A stretch of DNA of 64,000 bases, taken from assembly GCA_964019425.1 (NCBI GenBank), contig OZ025836.1, positions 637,696 through 701,695 on the forward strand, written 5' to 3'. The notes beneath the pieces were generated by a model that saw nothing but the letters and a program-made list of their open reading frames with translations, did no database searches and was not told where the DNA came from. The translations under genes were made by a program, and so were the position numbers. The stretch is from Flectonema sp. DT1601. Taxonomy: Eukaryota > Euglenozoa > Diplonemea > Diplonemida > Diplonemidae. Shown here piece after piece: positions 42,722 to 55,614 of this stretch (positions within the stretch are counted from its first letter, which is position 1; each line of letters starts with the position of its first letter).

Positions 42722-45700
42722 ATGATAACTTTAATAGCGATCGTGACACTGCTCCTGCCGACGATCGAATGCAAACTGACATTCGAAAGAACTTTTACTC
42801 AACAACAAATCATGTCAAATATTATTATTAAGGGACATTATTTATATGCAGCTGGTCAACGAGGTGTCGCACTGTTTGACTTACTCGGTAGTTCGACAGC
42901 TATCAGTCAATGGAGCAGTAGTGACGTGTGCTCTGGATTGGCTTTGGATAAAACTGGAAATTATTTATTTACAACTCACGTTACTGAAGTGGTGTCGTTC
43001 GATCTTTCAGTACTACCATTGAGGCCTCTTGATACTGTCCAGTCAACTGAACCATTGTTTCTGACTGTTGATGAAGACCGTTCGATATTGTTTGCTTCAG
43101 GAACAACGACGCTGCAGTCAATCAACATCACTGACCCCTCCAATATGGTTAAATTATCGAGTAATACAATTGCTGGTAATTTCCTCGGACGTCGCCTGTC
43201 GTATACCAAAAATCGTTTATACTTAAGTTGGAATGGAGGGATTTCATTATATGATGCTAGCGCTCCTGCTGCTCTGTGGGAATTAGTTGGTGTGCCTGAC
43301 TGTGCAGGAGTGGATATTGCTTTTTCTGTTAGTGTAGTGTACGCGAAATGTCAAAATAAGGGACCGATTACTATCTACAATACTTATCTTGATAGTGAAA
43401 TTACCATCCCGCCAACATCAGATTTAGCGAAGTCATTGGTTACCACAAGTAGTTTTTCTGTGACTCAAAACTATCTTTATATTGGTGGTATGAATGGATT
43501 GTATGAATTTGATATCCGAACTGATTACGCGTCACCGACATTAGAAGATAGTGTGATGGGGACTTATAAGGTAGTCAGTGCAAGTGATACTTATGTGGCG
43601 GCATTGGAAGCAAGCGGTCGTAAGATAGAGGTGTTTGGGCTTAATGAATTAACTGATTCTCCACCAACTCCGCTGCCTAGTACTCAAACTCCAGCAACCG
43701 ATGCCCCGCCTACAGCTGTGCCTACTGATGCCCCGCCTACGGCCGCGCCACCAACAGATGTCCCGCCCACGGCTGTACCAACTGATGCCCCGCCCACGGC
43801 TGTACCACCAACGGATGTCCCGCCTACAGCTGTGCCAACTGATGCCCCGCCGACAGGTGCACCGCCAACTGATGCCCCGCCTACGGCTGTGCCAACTGAT
43901 GCCCCGCCTACTTCTGTGCCACCAACAGATGTCCCGCCTACAGCTGTGCCAACTGATGCGCCACCCACGGCTGCGCCGCCAACTGATACGCCTACGGCTG
44001 TGCCAACTGATGCCCCACCGACAGGTACACCGCCAACTGATATCCCGCCAACTACATCTACAGCTTCTCCAGCAACAAGTTCCCCGCCAACAGACATCCC
44101 GCCGACAAGTGCTCCTCCAACAGGAATTCCTCAGACTACCATTCCAAACACTTTGATCCCTGAAAGCAGCCATCCAAGTACTCCATTCCCAGAAACACCG
44201 ACACCACAAACCAGCACTCCGAAAACAGACTCTCCCCCAATCAATACCGGCACTTCAATATCTCTCACTGAAGTTCCCATAAAGGCTCTAATCCCAACAG
44301 TCATTCCAGCTACTGTTGAGCCGATCGAATTTACATCACCTCCAGAGCCAAAGGTGAAAAGCAATGAGAAGGCACAGGGAAGTGCTATTGTTGTAGCAGC
44401 AGTAGTGAGTGCTCCAACAGCTGTGTTGCTGATGCAAGTTGAGGTTTTAATGGGCCCTTGTTATGCGCCTTCTGAATTAGATAAGCTGCCGATGTTGTTG
44501 CATCCAACACAGATGTCTGTTGCTGGTCATGCAGCTGCTGGTGCGATAGTTTTTAACGTTATTATCACGATCGGTGTTTATGTTTTATTTAGGGTTTTGG
44601 GAGCAATTGTTTCATCTGTTTCCAAGATTGATCCCAGCGCCTTTTTTCGCTTTCCATCAATTCCGATTTTTATCTTCCTCTTCTTGTATCAAGGAACAGT
44701 ACTAGCATCATTTATGTTAGTGTTTGGCCTACATAATCCACTGCTTACCATTCTTGGAGCCGTATCACTGTTTTTATGTGTTGGCATTCCTGTAGTTACA
44801 TGCAACCGTGTTGTTGTGCAATGTCGTTCAAACGCGTTTGTGTTTAACGATTCCAGTAGAGGAAGAATTGCGACATATATACTCGGTAAAGGAGAGTGGA
44901 TAAATCACAACAAAGGATACGACTGGGTGAACAGATATACACATCTCGTAAAGACTTATAGAAAGAGTACTGTTTGGTTTACGATATTAAAAGTAATGAG
45001 CTCCTTCTCAGTGTCAGCTGCGTATTCTCTACGTTCTGGTTCTAGAGAAAATTGCGCACACGTCAGAATTTGCAGTTCTATCGTGATGCTCTCTATGTTA
45101 GTATTAGTGATGTATACAAGACCCTACAGACGTCCACGTGATAATCATTTCACGGCGATGTATTTCTTTTGTTTATCGATTTCATTGGTACTTCTCTCAT
45201 GTAGTTATTACCAACCTCCTAAGAGCTCCAGTGCTAAACTCTTTGAATCGATGTCAGCAGCTGCTAACATCGTTGTATTGATAGTGATCGGAATTAAACT
45301 TGTAACTGACGCTTGCAGTGAACTTTATCTTATTGTGAAAGGCGTGCGTAATAAGTTGCAACAAAAATATTTTGATATTATTGATCGAAGGAGGCTTTTG
45401 TTGTATGAGCGACAACAGCAGTTAAGTGACAAAGAGAAACATGATAAGGATAATTACAATGTTGGTCCAATTTTGAAAAACTATCAACCAACAGACACAA
45501 CTATTGATTGTAATAAGAGATGTTCTGAAATCAGTAATGACAGTACTGCCGTATTACGAATGAATCCTTTCATTGCTGAAAAACGTTTTAGTAACGGAAG
45601 CAACACTACTGAGTCGAGGATCCGAAGTAGCCTTTTATCAAATTACTCAAACACTAGTACTCCTAAAATAGTCAGCATCGTTCCTCCTTTTCGACGTACC

Positions 45701-46084
45701 AGTGACAGTGTTGGTTTCTTAACTCCAGATAGTCAGTCTATAAAACCTAATAGAAGATTATCTGTGTTCTCAATACCACCTCTTCCAATGAGGTTGAGAC
45801 GTGAATTCAGTGGTGACTCTCCAACTGAAAGTATTACTTCATTAACACTGAGTGACAACTCTATCTCTGAAGGTCATGTAGGTAGGGATTCACATCGTCG
45901 ATTAAGTAAACCAGACAGAATGGGAAATCGTTTCCGAAGTCATTCTGCGAAACACACCAGAGCAGAGCAACCCTTCCCAGGATATGAAATCAGTGAGCCC
46001 TTGGCTTCGACTCAGGGTCGGAAATCAAAGAGAGTATCCAATGACAGCACTGCATCACATGTCGTGTCACAATTTTCTATCTAA
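42722..46084 (+). CDS. Surface protein: LVIVD-like propeller, Pro-rich stalk, multi-pass domain (member 1)
   Basis: A 1120-residue protein. Order: signal peptide (1-17); beta-propeller-like repeats (about 20-310) with DLLGSS, SINITDPSNMVKLSS and ISLYDASAPAALW, resembling LVIVD repeats; a stalk (about 314-520) of PPT(D/A)(A/V)P units; a hydrophobic region from about 545 with several membrane spans; a conserved loop YILGKGEW (about 718) and a pre-membrane RPYRRPRDN motif (about 800-808); and a ~250-residue basic, Ser-rich cytoplasmic tail. The outside-stalk-membrane-inside layout suggests an adhesion or sensing receptor. I do not recognise a named family, but two relatives lie downstream (47394 and 60904). 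Function is inferred from architecture only. Confidence 0.75.
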   Translation: MITLIAIVTLLLPTIECKLTFERTFTQQQIMSNIIIKGHYLYAAGQRGVALFDLLGSSTAISQWSSSDVCSGLALDKTGNYLFTTHVTEVVSFDLSVLPLRPLDTVQSTEPLFLTVDEDRSILFASGTTTLQSINITDPSNMVKLSSNTIAGNFLGRRLSYTKNRLYLSWNGGISLYDASAPAALWELVGVPDCAGVDIAFSVSVVYAKCQNKGPITIYNTYLDSEITIPPTSDLAKSLVTTSSFSVTQNYLYIGGMNGLYEFDIRTDYASPTLEDSVMGTYKVVSASDTYVAALEASGRKIEVFGLNELTDSPPTPLPSTQTPATDAPPTAVPTDAPPTAAPPTDVPPTAVPTDAPPTAVPPTDVPPTAVPTDAPPTGAPPTDAPPTAVPTDAPPTSVPPTDVPPTAVPTDAPPTAAPPTDTPTAVPTDAPPTGTPPTDIPPTTSTASPATSSPPTDIPPTSAPPTGIPQTTIPNTLIPESSHPSTPFPETPTPQTSTPKTDSPPINTGTSISLTEVPIKALIPTVIPATVEPIEFTSPPEPKVKSNEKAQGSAIVVAAVVSAPTAVLLMQVEVLMGPCYAPSELDKLPMLLHPTQMSVAGHAAAGAIVFNVIITIGVYVLFRVLGAIVSSVSKIDPSAFFRFPSIPIFIFLFLYQGTVLASFMLVFGLHNPLLTILGAVSLFLCVGIPVVTCNRVVVQCRSNAFVFNDSSRGRIATYILGKGEWINHNKGYDWVNRYTHLVKTYRKSTVWFTILKVMSSFSVSAAYSLRSGSRENCAHVRICSSIVMLSMLVLVMYTRPYRRPRDNHFTAMYFFCLSISLVLLSCSYYQPPKSSSAKLFESMSAAANIVVLIVIGIKLVTDACSELYLIVKGVRNKLQQKYFDIIDRRRLLLYERQQQLSDKEKHDKDNYNVGPILKNYQPTDTTIDCNKRCSEISNDSTAVLRMNPFIAEKRFSNGSNTTESRIRSSLLSNYSNTSTPKIVSIVPPFRRTSDSVGFLTPDSQSIKPNRRLSVFSIPPLPMRLRREFSGDSPTESITSLTLSDNSISEGHVGRDSHRRLSKPDRMGNRFRSHSAKHTRAEQPFPGYEISEPLASTQGRKSKRVSNDSTASHVVSQFSI
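43680..44110 (+). repeat. Coding minisatellite (PPT-A/V-P stalk)
   Basis: Tandem 24-30 bp units encoding alternations of PTDAPPTAVP, PTDVPPTAVP and PTDAPPTAAP. The DNA is C-rich (CCGCCTACGGCTGTGCCAAC type) and stands out from the AT-rich surroundings. Variation is mostly synonymous or A/V/S/G exchanges. Confidence 0.8.
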
Positions 46085-47163
46085 ATTTCTTTTTCATCGT
46101 TTTTTTTTTTTTTTTTTTTTGAGTGAATGTCCCGCTATTTCAGTTCGGGACTATTTTCGATAAATACTTTTCGTTTGTACGCTGTCGGGTTAGTCTTTAC
46201 AGGTTAACCTGCTGTTCTTATTCCCTTTATTAATTCTGGTTTTTTTTTTTTTTTTTTTTTAAAACTTCAAGTTTGTAGTTTTGCCTCGGAGTGGTTAAAA
46301 TAATTAATTAAATATATATTCTCATACCTGTGTTACTCGCTCTGTATATTTTTGCTAATCTCTGTTAACCCGATTCTGAGAATGAAATCACACAGTAGGT
46401 ACACTTCAAACATAGGACCTTTAGTTCTTGTTTACCTGAGTAAAGCAAAGCGATCATGATTAATGTGAAATGACCTTTTGCTGTTTTTTCTTTTTTACCC
46501 CACCGAGTGTGCACATAATCGCACGACCGTAATTTTTTTTTTTTTTTTAAAAGCATCCGAAGTTAAGTTTTGTTACCGTCGTCCCTCATCTGGGAGGTTG
46601 ATGGGCAATTAAACTATTTTTGATGCGACCTTCTTGCTGTTTTTCTTTTTTATACCCCACCGAGTGTGCACGTAATCGCACGACGTAAATTTTTTTTTTT
46701 TTTTTTTTTTTAAAAGCATCCGTCGGAAGTTGAGAATAATTACCGTCGTCCTCATCTAGGGGGGGGTTGATGGACAATTAAATTTTCCTTGATGGTTCTG
46801 TGGAAATGGCCGTGGAGGTCATCCAACGCTTCTTAAGTAAGGTCCAGTGATTGGATCGATGTGTGTTTTTCCTAATCTTGTTTTTATATCTTTTATTTAT
46901 TTCAACTATTTTTTTAGTAAACTCATATTCTGGAGGAAGTTATACTTCTGAATGGAATGTGGGTGCTACGGTATAACTAAACCATTTTAATAACAATCGC
47001 AACGCGTTCACTACTTTTATCAATCAAACAACTACTACTACACGGCACTAACGATTGAAGCTTACGTTTTTTTTTTTTTTTTTTTTTTTGACTGGCTTTG
47101 TTCAACCCTCATGATTTCTTTTTTTTTTTCTCCTGCTGTTTTTTTTCTGAGGGAAAAAGGGGG

Positions 47164-47194
<31 letters not shown>

Positions 47195-47393
47195 ATTAGT
47201 GATTTACACTTTATTATCTGAGAATTGTGTGCGAAGATGTTATTTTAAACCATCAGTTCTGTAACAGGTCAGTTTTTTAAAAAAAAAAAAAAAATAACAT
47301 TAAAAATGAGATTTGAAACAGAATTTCACTGTTGTGTTGTTCTTTTTTTCATATAATTTAACCCTAACTAACTAACCTACTTAACAGTTGACA
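46085..47393. other. Intergenic region (1.3 kb) with hairpin and tandem duplication
   Basis: Just after a poly-T run, GTCCCG (46129-46134) pairs with CGGGAC (46146-46151), an 11-nt loop hairpin that may lie in the 3' UTR of the upstream gene. A two-copy ~155-bp repeat follows at 46472-46794. A/T runs fill the rest. TTAACAG ends at 47387, 6 nt before the next ATG. Confidence 0.45.
46472..46794. repeat. Two-copy ~155-bp tandem duplication
   Basis: Units start at 46472 and 46627. Shared blocks are CCCCACCGAGTGTGCAC, TAATCGCACGAC, a T-run then AAAAGCATCC, TACCGTCGTC, CTCATCT-G and TTGATGG-CAATTAAA. Differences are mainly in T- and G-run length plus a few substitutions, so the duplication is old enough to have drifted. 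GTGC/GCAC and CATC/GATG short stems are present in both. Confidence 0.75.
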
Positions 47394-50300
47394 ATGTTCC
47401 CAAAAATATGTTTGATTTGCATATTGTTAATTACTGTACCTGTGAGAGGGATGTCTTTAGTACAAAGGTTAGTATCAGGGTCTCCACTTGAATTAAGTTT
47501 TCAAGACACAGTGATGTACATCGCAGCTGATCGTAGCTTACGAATTATTGATATTTCAAATCCACTAAATGCGATTGAAGTTGGAAGATACCAAGATGGA
47601 ACAACTTCTTTCAAAGCAGTTGCAGTTGGTAAAACATCAATCGTATACTGTCTGGACACTACAACTGGAAAGATTATAGTTCTTGATTGCAGCGTTCCAT
47701 CATCTGTGAGAGTTATCAGTGAATACAGAGGTCTTCGATACGCTGGTAACATCATAGCTGATGCTGATAGAGATCTCCTCATCGTCTCAGAGAGAGATGC
47801 AATATCTATTCTTAGTATTGCTGATAATACTAATATTGTTAGACTTAGTCGGATGGTTGCTTCATCATATCCACAGAAGATGTTTCTCGAAGGGACAATA
47901 TTACACACCGTGTGGTGGGTTCACGGATACGTTGCTATCAACATTAGGTATCCTGCTTGGCCAAGGATAGTCGGTCGTAATGACTTTAATGGTCAAGCAG
48001 TTGATGTAGTTGTTAATGATAATTATGTTTACATTGCTAATAAACTTACACAAAATCAGATTCTCAGAGGTAGCCGACTAGTGGGTTCGTATCCATTAAG
48101 AAGAAGTTCAGGTGTTGCATTTCTTAATGATCGTCTTTACTTTGCTGATAGGGAAGCTGGTCTAATTGAGTTGTCTTTATCTAATCCAGCAAGACCTGCT
48201 CACTTAGATAGATATTCAAGTGGTTTTCGTAGAGTATTTACTTATAGAGGAGTTGTGTATGGGTTAGATGAGGGGAAGTCTGCCGTCTTTATTTTCGAAC
48301 CAACTCCGTTGACGCAAACTCCGACTGCGGTTCCAACTTTGGTACCTCCAACACCGGCACCACCGACTCCGTTACCTTCAACTCCAATTCCACCAACACC
48401 GATACCTCCAACGCCAGTTCCGCCAACACCAGTACCAGCAACGCCAGTACCACCAACACCAGTGCCACCAACTCCAATTCCACCAACACCGATACCGCCA
48501 ACGCCAGTTCCACCAACCCCAGTACCAGCAACACCAGTGCCGCCAACACCGGTGCCACCAACTCCAATTCCACCAACACCGATACCTCCAACGCCAGTTC
48601 CACCAACCCCAGTACCAGCAACACCAGTGCCGCCAACACCGGTGCCACCAACTCCGATTCCACCAACACCGATACCGCCAACTCCAATTCCACCAACCCC
48701 AGTGCCAGCAACGCCAGTACCACCAACACCGATACCTCCAACGCCAATTCCACCAACACCAGTACCAGCAACACCAGTGCCGCCAACACCGGTGCCACCA
48801 ACTCCAATTCCACCAACACCGATACCTCCAACGCCAGTTCCGCCAACACCGATACCGCCAACTCCAATTCCGCAAACTCCAATTCCAGCAACGCCTGTAC
48901 CACCAACTCCAATTCCACCAACACCAGCGCCAGCAACGCCAGTTCCGCCAACACCGATACCGCCAACTCCAATTCCACCAACACCAGTGCCACCAACTCC
49001 GATACCACCAACACCGATACCGCCAACACCGATACCGCCAACTCCAATTCCGCCAACTCCAATTCCACCAACACCAGTGCCAGCAACGCCAGTTCCGCCA
49101 ACACCGATACCGCCAACTCCAATTCCGCCAACACCAGTGCCAGCAACGCCAGTGCCGCCAACACCGATACTACCAACTCCAATTCCACCAGCACCAGTAC
49201 CAGCAACTCCAATTCCGCCAACGCCTGTGCAACTGACACCGGTGCCACCAACTCCAATTTCCTCGACTCCGATACCACCGACACGGGTGCCCCCAATGGC
49301 GGCTTCCCCGACAGCAGTACCGCCTGCGCTTGTTCCTCCAACGCAGGTGCCACTTACGTCAGTGCCTCTAACACCGACACAACCAACTCTAGTTCCTCAG
49401 ACACCGATGCCTCCGGCACCAGTGCCGACGTCGGCTCCAACAGCTATGCCTCGGGTTCCTGTACCACCAATTCCAATTCCTCCAACAGCGATACCTCCTA
49501 CTCCTGTTCCTCTAACATCAGTGCCGCCTACGCTGGTTCATCAAACAGCTGTACCACCGACACCGGTGCCACCAACTCCTATTCCAACAGCGATACCTCC
49601 TACTCCTGTTCCTCTAACACCAGTGCCACCGACGCTGGTTCATCAAACAGCTGTACCACCGATACCGGTGCCACCAATTCCAATTCCTCAAACAGCGATA
49701 CCTCCTACTCCTGTTCCTCTAACATCAGTGCCGCCTACGCTGGTTCATCAAACAGCTGTACCACCGACACCCCCAATTCCTCAAACACCTGTACCAACTG
49801 CAATTCTTCCGACTGCTGCCCCAACGTCGACCCCTACAAAGCCATTTCTACTGACGCCGGTTCCGCTAACACAGGTTCCGCTAACAATGGTTCCCTCGTT
49901 GCTTTCAACGACGGTGCCACCGACACCTGTTCCTCTTACTCTGATGCCGTCAGCATCGGTGTCACCAACTTCAACTTATATGTCAACAGCTACTCCGACG
50001 CCAGTTCTAATAACAGAAGTTCCATCAACAGCAGTGGCTCTGACTCAGATACCAACAACTGTCCTGTTAAGGAATCAAATCACTCGTACTCCTCCAACTT
50101 CCTCACCAACATTGATATCATCATTAGTGATTCTGACTGAGGTACCAACAGCGTCAAAACCATTGAGTGAAGTTGCAGAGAAGGTGACTGAGAGTTTCAA
50201 AAGCAGCAGTAGTGTTGTTGCCACAGCATCTGTAGCTACTCTCATAGCGGGTTCGGGTTCTAGCGGAGGACCCGCAGTTCGGTTAGCGGTGACGGCTACT

Positions 50301-51626
50301 ATTTTAAAATGTATGGGCGATGATAATCACGGTGATGGTTTGCATGACGAAGATGACCTTTCAAGATTAATTCACCCTTTGGGATTCCGTATTGGAGGAT
50401 CTCCTCATGCCGGATCAATAGTCGGCAACATCGCTATCTGTGTGGGAACCACTGCACTTGTAACAGCAGCTATTTATGCTATAAGTAACTTGTTGGGAAA
50501 AGACATAGAAATCATGTCTTCTATAATAAGATACCCTTCTGTTACAGCGATGATTCCGATGTTTCTATTTGGTGGAATAGTTCAGTCTTCTGTTGAGCTG
50601 TTGGCTTACCCACGAGGAATAATGTATACATTGTCTGGAGTTATGGGGATAGTATTTGGTGGAGGATTTCTTTTCATTATGTTTTGTGTTGGAAGAAAGG
50701 AAGTTTTTAATTCACAGTTGGAACCGGCTTTGGAACGCAACACCTTTTCAAAATTCATGCTTGGATCTCATACTTGGATTTCTATTGAAGGAAATCACCT
50801 CGAGAAGATGGGAGCTCTCTTCGACGTCTTAACAGAGCATTCTGACAAGGGAATAAAATCAATCTTTAGAAGAGGCAGGTACATGATGTTTGAATTATTT
50901 CACCTACTTGTACTTGCTTCACTCTCTGTGTTTAGAGCGCTATCGTATGAGTCGTGTGCAGCAAAATCATTCAGTCTCGGTACTGTTATGCTATCTCATG
51001 TGGTTATTACTGTTTATTTACAACCATTCTTGGCTTTATTTCTAAACCGTTTGATGATAATGACTTCACTGTTGCCGACGATTGGATTATTCGCTGCTGG
51101 AGTTGGATATTTGTTGCATGATTCTCAGCATTGGACAATAACGTTTGCTGCGATCACATTCTTCTCTGCTATGATGGGAGCTTTGATAAGAACTGCTTAT
51201 GAAGTAATCACGTGGATGATGGATGTTTGTTCTTATAAATCTAAAGAGAACTGTTCACAACCTCCTTCTAACGCAGACGAATCCGATGGATTTATTGAAT
51301 TACAGAATGTTAGTAACACAGAGTTAACATCTGAAATGGATATGAGTCACGACCGCAATGATTTCTTGGCTTTAATTGAGGAAGAGCTACGCAAACCAGG
51401 GAGTTTCTATTCTTCCCGTTCTGTGACTGGTAAAAATTGGTCACCGACTTTTTCTTCAATTCGTACTCACACTCCTGATGTTACTGCAGTTCCTCATCGA
51501 ACACCAGATCACTCTTCTAGACATAGGCGAAAGTCACATCCAGTTTTTCCAAAACCGAATCGTAGACCAAGTCTCTCATCATCAGTAAATATTAATAAAT
51601 TTAGTCCTGTTCAGGTGTTGGTCTGA
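47394..51626 (+). CDS. Surface protein: LVIVD propeller, very long Pro-rich stalk, multi-pass domain (member 2)
   Basis: A 1410-residue protein. Signal peptide (1-19, LICILLITVPVRG); LVIVD-type propeller (about 22-300) with clear repeats such as SLRIIDISNPLNAIEVGRY and LIELSLSNPARPAHLDRY; a ~620-residue stalk (about 302-920) built from PPTP(V/I) units that decay into more varied PPT.VP units; then several membrane spans from about 940, with the loop FMLGSHTWISIEG corresponding to the LGKGEW loop of member 1. A short basic, Ser/Pro-rich cytoplasmic tail follows. Extended Pro-rich stalks hold a head domain far from the membrane, as in protist adhesins. The relation to the neighbours at 42722 and 60904 is seen in domain order and loop motifs. 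The start is the ATG at 47394. Confidence 0.75.
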   Translation: MFPKICLICILLITVPVRGMSLVQRLVSGSPLELSFQDTVMYIAADRSLRIIDISNPLNAIEVGRYQDGTTSFKAVAVGKTSIVYCLDTTTGKIIVLDCSVPSSVRVISEYRGLRYAGNIIADADRDLLIVSERDAISILSIADNTNIVRLSRMVASSYPQKMFLEGTILHTVWWVHGYVAINIRYPAWPRIVGRNDFNGQAVDVVVNDNYVYIANKLTQNQILRGSRLVGSYPLRRSSGVAFLNDRLYFADREAGLIELSLSNPARPAHLDRYSSGFRRVFTYRGVVYGLDEGKSAVFIFEPTPLTQTPTAVPTLVPPTPAPPTPLPSTPIPPTPIPPTPVPPTPVPATPVPPTPVPPTPIPPTPIPPTPVPPTPVPATPVPPTPVPPTPIPPTPIPPTPVPPTPVPATPVPPTPVPPTPIPPTPIPPTPIPPTPVPATPVPPTPIPPTPIPPTPVPATPVPPTPVPPTPIPPTPIPPTPVPPTPIPPTPIPQTPIPATPVPPTPIPPTPAPATPVPPTPIPPTPIPPTPVPPTPIPPTPIPPTPIPPTPIPPTPIPPTPVPATPVPPTPIPPTPIPPTPVPATPVPPTPILPTPIPPAPVPATPIPPTPVQLTPVPPTPISSTPIPPTRVPPMAASPTAVPPALVPPTQVPLTSVPLTPTQPTLVPQTPMPPAPVPTSAPTAMPRVPVPPIPIPPTAIPPTPVPLTSVPPTLVHQTAVPPTPVPPTPIPTAIPPTPVPLTPVPPTLVHQTAVPPIPVPPIPIPQTAIPPTPVPLTSVPPTLVHQTAVPPTPPIPQTPVPTAILPTAAPTSTPTKPFLLTPVPLTQVPLTMVPSLLSTTVPPTPVPLTLMPSASVSPTSTYMSTATPTPVLITEVPSTAVALTQIPTTVLLRNQITRTPPTSSPTLISSLVILTEVPTASKPLSEVAEKVTESFKSSSSVVATASVATLIAGSGSSGGPAVRLAVTATILKCMGDDNHGDGLHDEDDLSRLIHPLGFRIGGSPHAGSIVGNIAICVGTTALVTAAIYAISNLLGKDIEIMSSIIRYPSVTAMIPMFLFGGIVQSSVELLAYPRGIMYTLSGVMGIVFGGGFLFIMFCVGRKEVFNSQLEPALERNTFSKFMLGSHTWISIEGNHLEKMGALFDVLTEHSDKGIKSIFRRGRYMMFELFHLLVLASLSVFRALSYESCAAKSFSLGTVMLSHVVITVYLQPFLALFLNRLMIMTSLLPTIGLFAAGVGYLLHDSQHWTITFAAITFFSAMMGALIRTAYEVITWMMDVCSYKSKENCSQPPSNADESDGFIELQNVSNTELTSEMDMSHDRNDFLALIEEELRKPGSFYSSRSVTGKNWSPTFSSIRTHTPDVTAVPHRTPDHSSRHRRKSHPVFPKPNRRPSLSSSVNINKFSPVQVLV
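48300..49350 (+). repeat. Coding minisatellite with 15-bp unit and 90-bp higher-order unit
   Basis: The base unit of 15 bp encodes PPTP(V/I). In the first part, six units make a 90-bp block, I-I-V-V-(PATP)V-V, that repeats about three times almost unchanged before breaking up. One PATPV unit per block marks the register. This is expected from unequal exchange. The reverse strand also stays open here because of the repeat, giving a spurious Leu/Val-rich frame. Confidence 0.85.
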
Positions 51627-53750
<2,124 letters not shown>

Positions 53751-54175
53751 GCTCTGGATTGAAATAAATTCAAAGAAAAACTCCCTCACTTTTTATTTTA
53801 TATTTTCTTTTCCTCTTTTAAGAACTAAAAAAAAAAAAAAAAAAAAAACATGCGTTCAAAACAATATGAAGAGAAAACCATAACAGTTGTACAGTTTCAC
53901 TGAATTTCTTTTTCTTGGTGCATTTTTCTCCTTCAGCTCCTTATGCTGAGTTGAAGAACGCACAAGAGAAAAACACTTTTTTTTTTTCCACATTATCTTT
54001 TTGTCTTCGAGGAATATAAGCGTTTGACAGCGAGCATCGAAAAAAAAAAAAAGAAAAAAAAAAAAAAACTAAAAATACATCTCTAGGCTAGCTGGAGCTT
54101 TAATTCTCTTTTAGAAATAAATATGTCCTTCCTGTAGTATTATTTATAATCATTTCATTCAGTAGGACGGGGAGC
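53751..54175. other. Intergenic region
   Basis: A- and T-runs; nothing coding seen. CATTCAG ends at 54162, 13 nt before the next ATG. Confidence 0.45.
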
Positions 54176-55336
54176 ATGGAGACTGTTAAAAAGATAGCGA
54201 AGAAGTTCAATCCGTCATGCAAGTCTCTTGATACGCATAAGTTTTTGTGTTTTACTCCACTTTCGATAAAAATATTCTGCGCTGTTGGAATAAGCGTGGC
54301 CATAGCATGCATCGCATTGATCTCGAATAGTGTGAAAATCTATTTTGATGAACAAGCAGAGATGCAAGAACTTATCAACACAATTAATGTTTCAACTGTT
54401 TGTACGATTGTCGAAGCTGAAAAAAGAGCTGAAGTTCACTACACGAACTCACAAGGTACTGAAGCAGGATGTGACTCAGGACCATGCAGTAAAGAGTACA
54501 GAGCATGGATAAAAGTTCAATACAAAGTTAATGGAGTTTTAACAGAAGAAAAAGCCTGGTCTCACTTAGACGAGTCTTGGGAATCAGAACTCGCTGTCGT
54601 TAACGAATTCTTAAAACGATTCGGTAACGTTGGTACCAAAACTGTATGTTGGTACAAAGACTCTGACCCGACAGTAGTTAGACTTTGGGGAAAGGCTTCA
54701 AGCCCATTCTGCGCAGAGTGTCCTTCTTTTTGGATACCAATCTCATTCGTCTCTCTGTGGTTTGTTCTTACTCTTTGTTTTATTGTAAATAGAATATTTA
54801 TGGAACCAACTGATGATGATATTGATTATAATTATGACTATGAAGCTCAACACGAATTGATAATTCAAAAACCTGTACTGAGAAGTCCAACACTCCAACC
54901 TGAAGAACTCGACAAGACTCCAGAAGAAATTGAAAAAGAATTGGAAGCAGAGCAACAGGAAAAGGAAAGAGTCAGAGATGAACGTCGAAAGGAAAAAGAA
55001 AAACTTCGAGAACGAAATATAGAAAAGAAAGTTCTTAAAGAACTGGCTGCTGAGAGGATTCGAATGCAGTACCCGTATTCCTCAAAGAAGAATAGCGATG
55101 ATGATTTGATAGATGGAAACGATCGTCCAGCTTCATCTTCATCCTCAACAAACAACAACATGGGAATGGATAGAAAGAGAATGTCTTTACAGTCACCGAT
55201 CCGTTCTGAGACTGGTTCTTCATTTTCGGGTGCTCCAGTTGCCCCTCCAAAACGTAATAAGTATGGAAATAACTCTGCTCCACAACCGCCTCTGTCATCC
55301 GCAAGTATCCAGTCAACGGTAGTGTATGAAGTGTGA
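54176..55336 (+). CDS. DUF3592-like two-TM membrane protein
   Basis: A 386-residue protein. A basic cytosolic start (1-30), TM1 at about 32-52 (FCAVGISVAIACIALISNSV), an extracellular or luminal domain (about 55-180), TM2 at about 184-206, then a long cytosolic tail. The outer domain reads VCTIVEAEKRAEVHY ... YRAWIKVQYKVNGVLTEEKAW ... VCWYKDSDPTVVRLW. This is the order of DUF3592 features (Y-x-V-x-Y-x-V-x-G-x, then a CWYDP-like end). The tail has a charged coiled coil (EEIEKELEAEQQEKERVRDE) and a Ser/Pro/Asn-rich end. Similar proteins are found near membranes in many protists, with no clear role. DUF3592 is a tentative call. Confidence 0.6.
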   Translation: METVKKIAKKFNPSCKSLDTHKFLCFTPLSIKIFCAVGISVAIACIALISNSVKIYFDEQAEMQELINTINVSTVCTIVEAEKRAEVHYTNSQGTEAGCDSGPCSKEYRAWIKVQYKVNGVLTEEKAWSHLDESWESELAVVNEFLKRFGNVGTKTVCWYKDSDPTVVRLWGKASSPFCAECPSFWIPISFVSLWFVLTLCFIVNRIFMEPTDDDIDYNYDYEAQHELIIQKPVLRSPTLQPEELDKTPEEIEKELEAEQQEKERVRDERRKEKEKLRERNIEKKVLKELAAERIRMQYPYSSKKNSDDDLIDGNDRPASSSSSTNNNMGMDRKRMSLQSPIRSETGSSFSGAPVAPPKRNKYGNNSAPQPPLSSASIQSTVVYEV

Positions 55337-55580
55337 AACTGACTATTATAATTATAAATACGATGTAATGACAAGCCTCACAATATTAGTTCTCACCAAT
55401 CAACACAAGGTATCTTATCCTAACAGCATTTTTTTTTTAAAGCTTTTCTGTTATTGCTACGGATGTTGGATGTTTTTATTCTCTTTTTCTTCTTCTTCTT
55501 GCGAAGTGTCCGTTTTATTGCGATCATAGCAAGAGTTGTGTATATTTACTAGGGGAAGGAAAGAAAAAAAAAACAAAGGG

Positions 55581-55614
<34 letters not shown>

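Noticed and set aside
48289-49353. 354-codon Leu/Val-rich open frame on the minus strand
   Set aside because: It is the shadow of the PPTP(V/I) minisatellite; a 15-bp repeat without stops keeps other frames open. It has no start context or family match.
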